Assembly: GCF_028769735.1 (NCBI RefSeq)
Contig: NC_088178.1
Span: 620,001 to 684,000 of the forward strand
Direction: 5' to 3'
Source: Zonotrichia leucophrys gambelii
Taxonomy: Eukaryota; Chordata; Aves; Passeriformes; Passerellidae
Length of the DNA: 64,000 nucleotides
Shown here: in pieces, positions 22,885 to 36,915 of the stretch
Position numbering within the stretch: position 1 is the stretch's first letter
Layout of the letters: each line of letters starts with the position of its first letter
Position numbers and translations under genes: made by a program
Notes under the pieces: generated by a model
What the model saw: only the letters and a program-made list of their open reading frames with translations
Told to the model about the DNA's origin: nothing
The model's database searches: none

Positions 22885-23655
22885 CCCTGGACAGACACAC
22901 GGCTCTCCCCGGCCTGGACAGACACACGGCTCTCCCCTTCAGGACAGACACACGGCTCTCCCCGGGCTGGACAGACACACGGCTCTCCCCAAAGGCCTGG
23001 ACAGACACACGGCTCTCCCCAAAGGGCTGGACAGACACACGGCTCTCCCCTTCAGGACAGACACACGGCTCTCCCCAAAGGGCTGGACAGACACACGGCT
23101 CTCCCTGGGCTGGACAGACACACGACTCTCCCCTGAGGCCTGGACAGACACACGGCTCTCCCTGGGCTGGACAGACACACGACTCTCCCCTTCCAGACAG
23201 ACACACGGCTCTCCCAGGGCTGGACAGACACACGGCTCTCCCTGGGCTGGACAGACACACGGCTCTCCCCTTCCAGACAGACACACGGCTCTCCCAGGGC
23301 TGGACAGACACACGGCTCTCCCCGGGCTGGACAGACACACGGCTCTCCCCTTCAGGACCGACACACGGCTCTCCCCGGGCTGGACAGACACATGGCTCTC
23401 CCCAAAGGCCTGGACAGACACTCAGCTCTCCCCTTCAGGACAGACACACGGCTCTCCCTGAGCTGGACAGACACACGGCTCTCCCCAAAGGGCTGGACAG
23501 ACACACGGCTCTCCTCGGCCTGGACAGACACACGGCTCTCCCCAGAGGGCTGGACAGACACACGGCTCTCCCTGAGCTGGACAGACACACGGCTCTCCCC
23601 AAAGGGCTGGACAGACACACGGCTCTCCCCAAAGGGCTGGACAGACACACGGCCC
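22885..23655. repeat. Minisatellite of GGACAGACACACGGCTCTCCCC units
   Basis: Roughly 30 copies of a unit with the fixed part CAGACACACGGCTCTCC and a variable spacer (GGGCT, AAAGGCCT, AAAGGGCT or TTCAG). Units are about 25 to 30 bases. The mixture of spacer types in an irregular order suggests repeated local duplication and conversion. Open frames of up to 438 codons through it are artefacts. Confidence 0.95.
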
Positions 23656-24650
23656 TGCCCGAGCTCTGGCTCATTACTGCGCTCATTTCGGCCGCTGTCC
23701 CCGCAGCGCCCATTAACACACACGAGAGAGAGCCCGAGGTGAGAGCTGCACTAATCAAATGTGCTATTAAGATCCTAATCCATTTCATTAGCCCATTTCA
23801 TCTGACACTTAGCGAGGCTCAGAGATGCTCTGTGGAACGGGGCTGAAGGCACCACGGCCTGTCCTGTGGAAAAACAATCCTTTTTATGGCGCCCGTAATT
23901 CCCTTTTATCTTGTGTTGGTTTGTTTCTGGAGCTGAAGGGATGTGCGGCTCCGGCAGAGATGCCAGGGATTTTCCCTGCGTGTGTGAATGTGTCAGCACA
24001 CAGTGTCAGCCTGGCAGGGATCAGGGCAGCAGCAATTGCCAAAAATAAAATGAAAACAAAACAAACCAAAACAAAAAACAACAACAAAAATCCAGCTGAA
24101 ATCCAGGCTGATTATTTGATTACATATTTCCAGACTGCATTTTGGGGGTGTTATCTGGATGGCCCTCCACCGAATATTTTGGAGGCTGAGATGACTAAAA
24201 GCTTCAGGTCTAGCTGAAATAATTCCTAATTTCTCTCTGGCTTTCAATGCCAGCCATGTGAGGTGTGGGGGTGCACAGAGGGGCGGGATGAGGATGAAGT
24301 GCAGATTGCTGGGCTGAACCTCCCAATTCCCTGCACACATCCCCTGCCTCCTGCTCCAGATAATGCACATGAACACGGGGCTGGGTGATCCTGCCCAGGG
24401 GCTCTGCACGGCCCTGGGGACTCTGAGTGTCAGGAAAGGTCCTCAGTTATCAGATAAGCAAGGTTTCCTTATCAAATAAGCATCCCTAAAGGTTTGTGCT
24501 TCCCACGCAAAACCACACTTGAAATGGCGTTAAAACTTGATAGTATTAAAGAAATATTTCATGAAACAATAACTTTGTGGGTATAATATTCGTCTCGAGG
24601 AGTGGATGGTGGCAGTTCTTCAGAAACAGCTGAGGAAAATTCCTCCATAT
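23656..24650. other. No gene; candidate non-coding element at 23.72-23.83 kb
   Basis: No exon or repeat family is supported. The segment at about 23,720-23,830 is rich in ATTA, TAATC and CATTAG words and differs in base use from the minisatellite next to it, like a conserved non-coding element. A run of AAAACAAAACAAACC-type sequence lies at 24,045-24,095. Confidence 0.3.
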
Positions 24651-25152
24651 CACACAGAACCACAGAATCACAGAATGATGAGGTTGGAAGAGACCTCTAA
24701 GACCATCGAGTCCAACCTATGCCCTAACACCTCAACTATAGCACCAAGTGCCATGTCCAGTCTTTTTTAAACACATCCAGAAATGGTGATTCTATCACCT
24801 CCCTGGGAAGAGCATTCTAGGACTTTATTATTCTTGTGGTGAAGAATTTTTCCCTAATATCCAACCTATCCCTTCCCTGATGTAGCTGCAGGCTGTGTCC
24901 TCTGGTTCTGTCAGTGCTGCCTGGTGGAAGAGACCGACCCCACCTGTCACAACCTCCCTTCAGGAAGGTGTAGAGAGCAATAATGTCACCCCTGAGCCTT
25001 ATCTTCTCCAGGTTAAACACCCCCAGCTCCTTCAGACGTTCCTCACAGGGTTTGTGTTCCAAACCCCTCACCAGCCTCATTGCCCTCCCCTGGATGTGCT
25101 CCAGCATCTCAACGTCCTTCCCAAACTGAGGGCCCAGAGCTGGACACTGAAA
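24650..25152 (-). mobile_element. CR1 LINE 3' end with the end of the reverse-transcriptase ORF (minus)
   Basis: On plus it begins with ACAGAATCACAGAATGATGAGG and GTTGGAAGAGACCTCTAAGA, the reverse complement of the CR1 3' end. Read on minus from 25,107 to 24,817 it gives a peptide matching the end of the CR1 ORF2 product as I know it: [12 protein letters not shown], then [32 protein letters not shown] and a REKFFT tail. It is 5'-truncated, with only the last ~100 residues present. It is the longest CR1 copy in the window. Confidence 0.9.
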
Positions 25153-28052
<2,900 letters not shown>

Positions 28053-28797
28053 TGTCTTGGTTTGGAAAGCCAGGAGTCTGCTAAGGAAGGCAGGAGCCTC
28101 CCCTGAAATGGAGAATGTAAACCCTCCCCACCCCTCCGAATTGCTGTAAATTTTAAATGAAGGGGCTCTCAGGCAAAAAATATGGGAGCAGGAAATAACA
28201 GTTCTTTAATAGGGAAAAGGAAAAAAAAAAAAGGATAAAATAAACAATGCAGTACACTAGAACAACACTGACAGAGTCAGAACCCAACCTGACACCCTGT
28301 GGGTCAGGGTGTTGGTGGCAGTCCCATTGGAATTGTGGCTCAGCCCTCCTGCAGTGTCAGGGGTGGTTCTGCTGGAGCAGGGATCCTGTAGAGAAGGATG
28401 TATTCTTCCTCTGAAGATCCAGTGGAAGGAGAGGCAGCTGCTGTTCCTCTGGGGAATCCAGTGGAGAAGCTGTGCTGGTGTCTCAAAAGCCTCTGGATTA
28501 TATCTGGGTAGCAATGTTTGAAACCTCAGATTGTATCCAGGCAGGAATGTTTGAAACCTCAGATTATATCCGGGTAGCAATGCTTGGCTCCTCCCTCTGG
28601 GCTCACATCTCCCAATGGGATGCTGTAGTTCTTATCAGCCATGCAGGGACATTCAATAGTCTGTTATCAGCAGATGTCCCCTCCCCAGGGAGGTGTGACT
28701 GTGGTCACTCAAAGAGATAAGGCAAACAGCCCACTTGGCAAAGATAATCTGCCATACAGATGGTAATGGAAAACATCTTGCATGGCAATCTTCAACA
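28053..28797 (-). mobile_element. Complete solo LTR with 5-bp target-site duplication (minus)
   Basis: It begins TGTCTTGGTTTGG and ends CTTCAACA, flanked by the direct duplication CTGGG at 28,048-28,052 and 28,798-28,802. The length is 745 bases. Orientation is set by an ATTAAAGAACTG poly(A)-type signal on minus about 150 bases from the 28,053 end. Three diverged copies of an approximately 33-base unit (GAAACCTCAGATTATATCC and variants) lie at about 28,488-28,585. A 5-bp duplication fits an ERVL-like integrase. No internal genes are present. Confidence 0.85.
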
Positions 28798-29128
28798 CTG
28801 GGACACAGCAGCTCCCACCCACACTGCAGCCAGCCTGGCCCTACAAGGAGCCCTCATGGAACAGCATCTCAGTAAAATCTCTTCCCCTGCCCTCCCACAG
28901 CCACATCTCCCATGCCCTGTGTCCTCCTGGCACCCCTTGGCTCAGGGCTCAGGAGAGCTGCAAGTGCCACGGGGAGGACAAGAGGCTGGAAGGATTAAGC
29001 AAAGTCCTCGACTTAGCCCCGCCAAGTGCTGGAGATTTTGCCAGCTGAGCAGTTGGGATGGCAGGAAACACCAGCTTTCCCCTTGGATTTGTGTCTGTAA
29101 CATCAAGGGTGTTTGGTGGCTCCTGCAG

Positions 29129-29735
29129 TGTAACAGCCTGAATGAGGGATGTGGGACTCCAGGGGCTCTCCAAAATGCAGTTTATTCCATCCAAGGTGTT
29201 ACAGCAGTACAGAGCTGTGCCCACAGCCGTCAGCTTAGTTTAGTTTACAATGCATTATATACTTTTCTTCGCTGAGCATCTTAATACAGTAGAACCAATC
29301 TATACCTTAACTTTTATCTGTAGCCTGTCATAACTACTATAATTACCATATTCATGTTACTGTTCTCCAGTCACTAAAAGTTATGTACCTTATAGTTTAA
29401 GCTAGAAGTTGTTTTTCAGTTTTCTTGCAGTGGAAAATTCTGAGACCTTTTGGCTGCAACTTTGCTGCCTTGTTTGCCTGTGCTTTCTGCTTTGTGAAAA
29501 CATCTTCTTGTTTGGGGTGGGTTTATCCTTTGCTCTAAGCCATAAAAACCCCTTCTAAGTAACACACCTTTCGCCTCCTTGGTTATCCAGTGAGACTGGC
29601 TCAGCAATTCTTTTCTTCTGTATCAAAACTTGCTTCCATCTCTATTCCTTCTTTAGGTTCTACATTCAAAAATATTTCTGCTAAGCACACACATATCTGT
29701 GAGACCTTCTTGTCAAACTTTCATCCTTCCCAGCA
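29129..29735 (-). mobile_element. Complete solo LTR with 6-bp target-site duplication (minus)
   Basis: It runs from TGTAACAGCC to CCCAGCA on plus, flanked by CTGCAG at 29,123-29,128 and 29,736-29,741. Read on minus it starts TGCTGGG, has a TATA box (TATATAA, plus 29,255-29,261), AATAAA (plus 29,181-29,186), and ends TGTTACA. The length is 607 bases. A 6-bp duplication fits an ERVK/alpharetrovirus-like integrase. There is no internal region, so the provirus has been lost by LTR-LTR recombination. Confidence 0.9.
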
Positions 29736-29741
29736 CTGCAG

Positions 29742-30312
29742 GACGAGCCCAGGGCTGGCACAGCCCTGCTCATGCCCCACTCCGTGCCCTGCCCCACTGA
29801 GCCCTGGGCTCTCCCGAGAGGATTCTCAGCTGGAGGCTGCTGCAGGGCAAAGCAGCATCCTGTGAAGCAGCCAGGCTGATTTAATGGGCTCAGATGGGAG
29901 AAAGGAGCATTAGCAGGGCCTGAGAGCCGGCTCTGACTCCACCCCAGTAAATCCCTTGCTGCTGCTCTCTGATGCAGGCAGCCATGCTCAAACATCTCCT
30001 AGCTGTGCTTGATGCTGAATGAAAGCAGGAGCCACCAGGAGAGCTCAGCTTCTCCCAGCCCAGACTGATGGGGGGCCCTGCCTGTCCCCCCAGTCCTGCT
30101 GACCCTCCCAGAGCCCAGGGAACCACGGGGTGCCCTTCCCCAGCTGCTGCCATTCCCTTTGCTCAGCTTCAGTGTCTGCCTGCACCTCAGCTCTGGGCAA
30201 GGCAGGGGCTCTCCAGCCCTTCAGAGGGGAGCAAACCAGCAGGAGCAGATGCAGTGTTGGAGAATTTTGCTCAGACATGGCTTGAAGGAAAAAAGGCCAT
30301 GAAAATATACAG
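29742..30312. other. No gene recognised
   Basis: GC-rich unique-looking sequence between two LTRs; no supported feature. Confidence 0.35.
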
Positions 30313-30665
30313 CTGATGGAAAAGTAAAAGGCAGTTGTAAGCAGCAGTTCCCAAGCCTGTTTCTGTAAATAATAAGGTTCTCAGGCACATTTCTATAAAC
30401 AGCAGAGTTCTCAGGCTGTTTTTTCATAATGGGTAAATATTCTGTCCTTGGCTGGTATGGGAAAGCAAAAATAACAAACCACAGGTATTGAAAACAAAAG
30501 GAGGGGTTGGTGTTTAATCTGTAACCAATGATGAGCTCGGGTTTTGCAATATGTATGAACTTAATTAACACCGTTATAAAAATGTGCATGGTTGGTCAAT
30601 AAATCGGAGTTCAATGCTGATGAAAGGATGAGTCGTCTCCATTCGCTTTCTATAATGCAGACCCC
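30313..30665 (+). mobile_element. Probable solo LTR (plus)
   Basis: A short LTR-like segment with TATAAAA at 30,575-30,581 and AATAAA at 30,598-30,603. A tail TTCAATGCTGATGAAAGG... CATTCGCTTTCTA follows, typical of avian LTR R/U5 regions. The U3 part has three short repeats of a GTTCTCAGGC or GTTCCCAAGC form. Boundaries are approximate. Confidence 0.6.
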
Positions 30666-31805
30666 AGGATTCCCACTGGGAAATGAGCTGGCACAGCTGC
30701 CAGTGAAGGCACCTGCTGCCAGTGAAGGTGACAGCTCCTTGGCTGAGGGGGACAAGGTCACCTCATGGCTGGGGGGTGAAGCTGGGGCTGGCAGAGCCAT
30801 TTGTGAGTGCAAATTTACACCATTTACGAGCACAAATTTACACCATTTGTGAGCGCAAATCCCATCAGAGACAGAAGCTGAGGCCAGGCCAGACATGCCC
30901 AGGCTGGGCCAGGAGTTTTCCTGGGTGACTGGATGCTCACACCTTTGCTGTCCCTGCCTCCCATTTCAGAGCAGCAGGGGAACAGAACAGCTCAGGGAGA
31001 GGAGCAGGGCTCTGCCATGATGGCTGGGACACGGGCTGGGTGTGGAGGGGCTGCAAGGACAAGGACCTTCCCAGCCTAGAGGTGAGACACCAGAAACCAG
31101 GGCTTGGCTGTGAGCCAAGGAGCAGCAGCCCTGCCAGACTGCTCCATAGGAGCTGTTGGCTCCAGGAGGTGAAGCAGGAGGGTGAAAGACCCGAGGCTCT
31201 CACTGGAAGGGGCTGGGGGTCAGAGGAGAGGGAGCAGAGCACCAGGCATGTGTGTGTTCACTCCCACAGAGCTGCACCTCGCTGCCACACACGCTCACAC
31301 CAAATGCCAGCATCTCTCATCCTCCAGCAGGGGTTGGGGGAGGAATCCCACAGGGAACCAAAGCACTCCAGGCTGGAAATCACTGCTCACAGCAGCTTTT
31401 ATTTGGAGCACAGGTTGCTTTAAGCCCTTATTTTCCAGCAGGCTCAGCGCTGTCGGTGGCTGCGGGTGCCTTCCCAAAGGGATCCTCCTGTTTTGGCTGC
31501 CAGCTCAGCCAGGCTCAGTTACTTGGGGAGGAACATTTGCTCAGTTATTTGGGGAGGAACATTTCCAGCTACACAGCGTGAGCCAGAGTTATCAGCCAAT
31601 AATTTATGGCCAAGTCAATTTTCCTAGCGAGATGCTTGGAAAGCAAGCCCCAGTTCCAGCAGAGCAATGGGTTAAATGGTGCTCTCCTACAAACACCTCC
31701 GTGCTCCCCACCACAGCCTGAACATCTGTCAAAACTTCTCTTAAGGCTCTGCTGGAAAACAATCCATCAGCAGTCTCAGGGTTTAGCTGGTCACAGTGAC
31801 CCCAA
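30666..31805. other. No gene recognised
   Basis: No repeat family or exon is supported. Short direct repeats occur at about 30,800-30,860 (a GTGAGCGCAAATTTACACCAT-like word three times) and at 31,510-31,565 (TTTGGGGAGGAACATTT twice). Confidence 0.35.
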
Positions 31806-31807
31806 GA

Positions 31808-32421
31808 TGTGTTAGAAAGTCTCTTTTCCCAGCCCAGCTGTCAAAGGAATCAGAGCTCTTCAGTTCTCAGTCTCAAGGCTGTTTATTGTTTCTTATCTAT
31901 AAAATTCTCATCTATAAAAATTCTTATCTATAAAATTCTTTCTCCTGGCCTGCCAAGGCCTGCTCAGAAGGACAGACAGAGGCACTCTGACCACCCTCAG
32001 GGCGGTGTTATTTTTTTATACTAAAAACTACATGTACAATATTTACCATAACTTCCCAATACCTATCACCTGTGTTAGATAGTGAGCTTCTACTCGAAAC
32101 CAATCTAAAAGTGTCAGCATCACAGCAGAAGATGGAGGTCAAGAAGAAGAAGGAGAAAGGCTGGACATGCCTAGATTCCTCCATCTTGCCTCCTGAACCC
32201 CCATTCGGAAAACCCCAAAAATCTCTTTTTCCACCCTGTGACAAAATAATTATTCTTCTACTTAGACTTTCGTAGCTTGCAGATCCTCATGTAGGGTTGG
32301 TAACTTGCTCCATGGGTCATAATCAAAGTCACAGGTACCTTGGGCTCTGTGCCAGGGTCTCTGAGCCCCCTGGCCGGGTCCTGGCAATCCGGGGCAGCCA
32401 GAGGGATGTCCTGAGTTCCAT
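31808..32421 (-). mobile_element. Endogenous retrovirus LTR, family A copy 3 (minus)
   Basis: The reverse complement carries the same ordered blocks as copies 1 and 2: GGAACTCAGGACATCCCTCTGG, GGGGGCTCAGAGACCCTGGC, CTTCTTCTTGACCTCCATC, GGTGATAGGTATTGGGAAG, and AATAAACAGCC (plus 31,882-31,887), with an ending like AGAGACTTTCTAACA. A short ATCTATAAAATTCTT motif is repeated three times at about 31,895-31,945. Confidence 0.75.
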
Positions 32422-33815
32422 CAAGCAGTGTGGTTTGAACACTGCAGCAGCATCTCAGCATCCCAGCCTGTCTGCAGTGAAGCACCAGCAGAGCATGAAG
32501 CCAAGGCCCACGAGGAGCAGCTGTGATGGGGCTCCACGTGGGCAGGCTGTGCTGTCACCTGGCACCAGGTGAACATGGGACAGCTCTGCTCTGCCTGACC
32601 CTCGCCAGGGGTACCTGACAAGCACATGCAGCACCTCTGCCAGGTGCTGATTTAAACCTGCTCTCCTGCTTTTCCAGCACAGGCTCCTCTCTTTCCCAGC
32701 ATCGCTTAGTTCCCAGCTGGATCCAAACCCAAACTCCTCCCTTCGGGATTCACCTACAAAGCAGAAAGCAAACCAAACCACTGCTGCCCACCCCAAATAC
32801 TTGGACAGCATCACCCCCAGCTTCCCCCACCACCTGAGCCCAACAGTGAGACACTCACACAGCTTCCTCAGCCCACACCCTCCTGCTCTCCTGTGCTCAA
32901 CTCCATCAACAATTCCAGGGCAGATTCCTGCTTCCACAGGAAACGTACAAACAGCATGGTGGGATGGCAAAGGGCAAACCTCCCGACAGCTTCTGGCTTT
33001 GCTTTCAAGCCTGTGGGGGGGTGTTTACAACACTCTACACTTTCTGTGGAGTAATGCTTAACATTTCAGAAGCATGCAGGAGCCCATGGTGGCATGAACC
33101 GCTTGAGTCACCTTCCTCCTGTCACAGCATCTGCCACAGAGGAACCAGGCACAAGGGTGCTGCCTGTCCTGCTCTCCCAGGGCAGCCATTCCCCCTCCTG
33201 CAGCATCCTCAGCTGCTGGCACAGCACCAGGCCCCAGGGACTGACAGGAAAACACCACAAATGCTGTGGTAACCCTGTGAGGTGACAAACACCTATTTGC
33301 TCCTAGGTTGTACCACATTTAGTGTAACTGTGGTCACTCTGTTCACTTTCCTGCCCTCACTGCAGCTGGTGTTAATCCAGGGATGTTTTCTTAGGCTTTT
33401 AAGTGGTGTTGGTCACTCATCAGCTCCCAGCAGTGCTGGAGAGACAGCTGATGGCTCACCAAGCTCATGAGGACTGCAGAGCTGCATTCCAGATGCATGG
33501 ATATGCCTCAAAAGCAGTGACCAGTCACCAGGGCATGACCAGAGCTCAGCCCCTGTGTGCCCAGCTCCTGGGGAGGTGCTGTGATTTTTAAAAAGAAAAA
33601 TGATCCTCCAAAACTCTGTGTGGGAGAGCACCAAACCCTCAGAGCATCTTGTGCACTCTGTGATGAAAAAGAGGCAAAGGGAGGAGATATTTTATCTGAA
33701 TATTTTATCTGAAACCACTGCCAGCTCAGAACAGACTGCTGACCTTCACCAGGGCCTGCAGAGCAGCTGCTCTGGTTCAAGCTAATTGGTACCTGAACCA
33801 AAAGGCAGGGCAGAA
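32422..33815. other. No gene recognised
   Basis: No supported gene or repeat. The frame at 32,455-32,970 minus (171 codons) has no recognisable domain and is not bounded by clear splice sites. Confidence 0.35.
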
Positions 33816-33817
33816 TT

Positions 33818-34240
33818 GTCACTGTCACATTTTCTGAAAAATCTCTTTGCCCAGGACTTTGCTCCTGGGAAGCTGAGAAGCCTCAGAGAAAAAGGAAAAC
33901 AATAATTATCTGATTTGCTTCTCCTGTGTTTTGCTGGTTTGGAATGTGGTCTGGACATTGTTTACCAAGAGGTGATTGTTCCATTGGTTTCATGTCAATT
34001 GTTTTCACTCATTGGCCAATTACAGCCCAGCTGTGTTGAGGCTCTGGAGAGAGTCACAAATTTTCATTATTATCTTTTTAGCCTTCTGTCTGTATCCTTT
34101 CTGTATTCTTTAGTATAGTTTAGTACATTATATTCTTTAATATAACACAGCCTTCTGAGAACATGTAGTCAGATTCATCATTCCTCCCAGCGACCCCAAA
34201 AATTTTTGGGGGACCCCAAAAATCGCACACAGAGTGGGGG
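33818..34240 (+). mobile_element. Endogenous retrovirus LTR, family B copy 3 (plus)
   Basis: It starts TGTCACTGTCACATTTTCTG and follows family B order, ending with CCTTCTGAGAACATGTAGTC and AGATTCATCATTCC. It is followed by a GACCCCAAAAATTTTTGGGG inverted repeat. It is longer at the 3' end than copy 2. The right boundary is uncertain. Confidence 0.7.
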
Positions 34241-34319
34241 TCAGCAGATCCTAACAAGACCCACAGCACAGCAGCCCAGGGGAAAGGTGAGAACCTCGGA
34301 GCTACCTCAGGTGCAGCAA

Positions 34320-34740
34320 TCCTGATGGACACTCCAGGACAGGCAGCTCCAGTTCTCCTGACAGCTCCCATGGGGCCACTCCAGCACAGTGGCTTGTGCC
34401 ATGCAGGTCTGTGCCAGTCACTGTGTGTTGCCTTGTATATTACAACAGTTCTATTAAAGTTCTGGTGCAACATTCTTATATATTACAACAGTTCTATTGT
34501 CATTACGTTTTAAGGATTCCATAGCCTCACCTCCTCAAAGTTTCTCGCAGGCAGCTCCTCTAAGCACTGACTGTTCCTGGTCCTTGCAGCAGCCATCTAA
34601 CTCCAGTTCCCACCAATCCATTCTTTTATGCCTCTTGTTCTTACAGGTGCTGCCTGTTATCATCAGGCCTGCTCCTAATCTTTAGCGATAGGGTCCAGCT
34701 GCAACTCGCTGGGGGATAAGGTTACATTCTACATTACCCA
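34320..34740. mobile_element. Possible degraded LTR fragment
   Basis: AT-rich sequence with two copies of TATATTACAACAGTTCTATT about 40 bases apart (34,435 and 34,476), followed by blocks that resemble other avian LTR tails (CAGCTGCAACTCGCTGGGGG). The evidence is weak; it might be unrelated unique sequence. Confidence 0.3.
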
Positions 34741-36005
34741 CACTGTGTCCTCCTACAGCTGTGGGCACTTGTGCACATCCCACACACACTGAGCACTGCC
34801 CTTCTCACCCTGAGATAAAACCACTTCTCCAGGGTCAAGCAGGGGCAAGGTGCTGCCGGCTGCAGTCCCTGCTGAAGGGGCCCTTGGCTGGACAGAGGCA
34901 CAGGGCACTCAGTGTGTGGTGACAAAAGGCTGACCCCAGGAAATGCCACCCCCAAGGGACTCCTGTCAGGGCACAGCAGGGTAATAGATCCTGGTATTCA
35001 GCACTGAGCCAGCCCTGAGAAGCCACAGCAGGCCATGAGCTGGAGCTGCACTTGAATCTGAGGGCTCTTGCCACGCTCAAGAATATTTGCCCACTCTTCT
35101 CTGCTGAGTATCCCAGGAGAAGGAAAGATCTTTTGAGGGCAACGTTTTAAGCCTAAATGGGATGCAGTGTGAAAATTTCCTTGTATAAAAGCTAAAGGAG
35201 GATATAAAATAGTCAAAGAGAGAGAGACTGGTGCTGGCACTCTTGTTAGTTCTGGGATATACTGCTTCACTCCCATTCATTAATAATTTTCTGTGAAATC
35301 TGTCTGAATGAGCCCTCTCATGCATTAAATGTCAGCAGTCCTGGAGCCAACACCTGCCCAGAGTTGTACCAGCCTGGAACAGGTGCCCTGCACCTACAGA
35401 GATGCTTTGGAAAGCAGAGTGGTGTGCATTGGCTTTTCAAAGCCATGGAGATTCTTCCAGGAGCAGCAGCCTGGGGCCACCTGCCCCAGACATGGACCTT
35501 GCCAGTCCCACAGGGAGTTCCTGCTCCAGGACTGTGTCACTCCCAGTGCCAGCAGGAACCCTGGCTGTGACTGACAGCCTTGCACAGCACACACAAACAC
35601 CCTGCTCCCACGGGCTGCTTCCCCAGACAAACCAAATCCCACTGCCCACAGCAATTCACAAATGAACAGCAGACGGGTTTCTTGAAATATTATTTATTCC
35701 TCAGAGTGTACAACTAGAACATAAAAATATTCCTTGGTGAAAGCAAAGCAAAAAGGGTAGGAAATTAAGGCCAAAGGAAAAGCATTTCACTGTTCCAAGG
35801 GAAGAAGCCTTCAGAGACAGAACCTGGAGACTCCTCAAGCTTGGAAGTTAGGGTTGTATTTCTGTACCACAGAAACTTCCTATAGCAGGCCCAGAAGTTA
35901 TCCATCTCACTGTGACTCAGGAGCTGATGGAATGGTTTCTAGTTTGTTCTCTTTGAGAACCCAATTACTTCAAGTGCATCACACCAGTAAATGAAATCAG
36001 TGCAG
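34741..36005. other. No gene recognised; downstream flank of the minus-strand gene
   Basis: No exon or repeat family is supported. This lies beyond the candidate poly(A) site of the coiled-coil gene. Confidence 0.35.
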
Positions 36006-36008
36006 TGC

Positions 36009-36042
36009 TTTATTTATTATTAGGCATTTGTTTTTCTTTATT
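36009..36042 (-). terminator. Candidate poly(A) signals of the minus-strand gene
   Basis: Reverse complements of AATAAA occur at 36,037-36,042, 36,013-36,018 and 36,009-36,014, about 520 bases after the stop codon at 36,559-36,561. This is a plausible 3' UTR length. The use of these signals is inferred. Confidence 0.35.
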
Positions 36043-36558
36043 GTGACTACATTACAGCTGCCACAAATACTCCAGGCAGCTGAATTAAAACAACACACTC
36101 TTGAATATTTCCAATCTCTAAGCCTTGGTATTTTTCATGTTCTCCAATACTTGGATTTTTCTGACTAATGAACTCTTCCAATTGCTGGGAAATATTGAAT
36201 GCAATTAGTACTTCAATGCACAGCCTCAGTGTACACCGTGCCTCGCAGCTGAGCACTGTAAAGAGCCCAGGGCTTGGCAGAAGAACCAGAAATCCAGAAG
36301 ATAAAAGGGAGATTTATGCACACTCCCACCAAGGCCTAATGCAGGATTTAATTGGCAGGGTTAGCAATAAAGGGGCTGCAGAGAGAGCACTGGGGTTGTG
36401 GCCCCAGCACAAGTCACAAAGCAGTAACAAGTTATGATTCCCAGGCTGCAGAATTAAAAATTCCATTTGGTCCCTCAGCTCACACTCCCCCGTGCCAGGC
36501 TGCACAATGTGACCAAGCCACTCTATTCCTTTGCCTCTCCCAGCCCAGGTTCCTCTCT

Positions 36559-36915
36559 TCAGGGGGAGATACAAATCACTCCCTCCAAGCCCTCTGCAAT
36601 GCCATCCAGCCTGGTCCTGCACTGCTGCTGCAGCTGCTGCAGCTCTCTCTGCAGGCTGGCCTCCCTCAGCTGCAGCTCTCTGATCACCTCTGCAGCCCTG
36701 AGAGCTGCAGCAGCCTCCTGGGACACACACTGACCAGAGGCCACTTTGCTGGCAGGCTGTTTGCTCCTCAGCACCAGCCTGCACAAACCATGCATTCTGG
36801 TTTTCTGAGGAGCACAGAGGGATGGGAGACCTCTCAGTTTCAGTTCAGTGCTTTCCTGTGCTTTTCTAGCAGTGGCAGAGAACCTCTCCTTCTGCAGCTC
36901 TTCTCTTGCTGCCAC
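36559..36915 (-). CDS. Last coding exon of an unrecognised coiled-coil protein gene
   Basis: The acceptor CTTCCCTCTACAG precedes GTGGCAGCAAGAG at 36,915. The frame then runs 118 codons in phase 0 to a TGA at 36,559-36,561; both other phases hit stops early. The peptide begins VAAREELQKERFSATARK and has a middle part rich in Lys, Arg and Cys. Its C-terminal segment, EAAAALRAAEVIRELQLREA followed by SLQRELQQLQQQC, shows regular heptad leucines, i.e. a predicted coiled coil; the last residues are EGVICISP. No catalytic or membrane motif is visible. It joins in phase 0 to the exon at 56.6 kb, giving an uninterrupted helix-like sequence across the junction (...WWEK / VAAREE...). I do not recognise the family. 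Smaller exons may lie in the large intron. Confidence 0.6.
   Translation of the reverse strand: MAAREELQKERFSATARKAQESTELKLRGLPSLCAPQKTRMHGLCRLVLRSKQPASKVASGQCVSQEAAAALRAAEVIRELQLREASLQRELQQLQQQCRTRLDGIAEGLEGVICISP

Noticed and set aside
22530..23846. 438-codon plus frame and minus counterparts
   Set aside because: Produced by the GGACAGACACACGG minisatellite; no signal outside the repeat.
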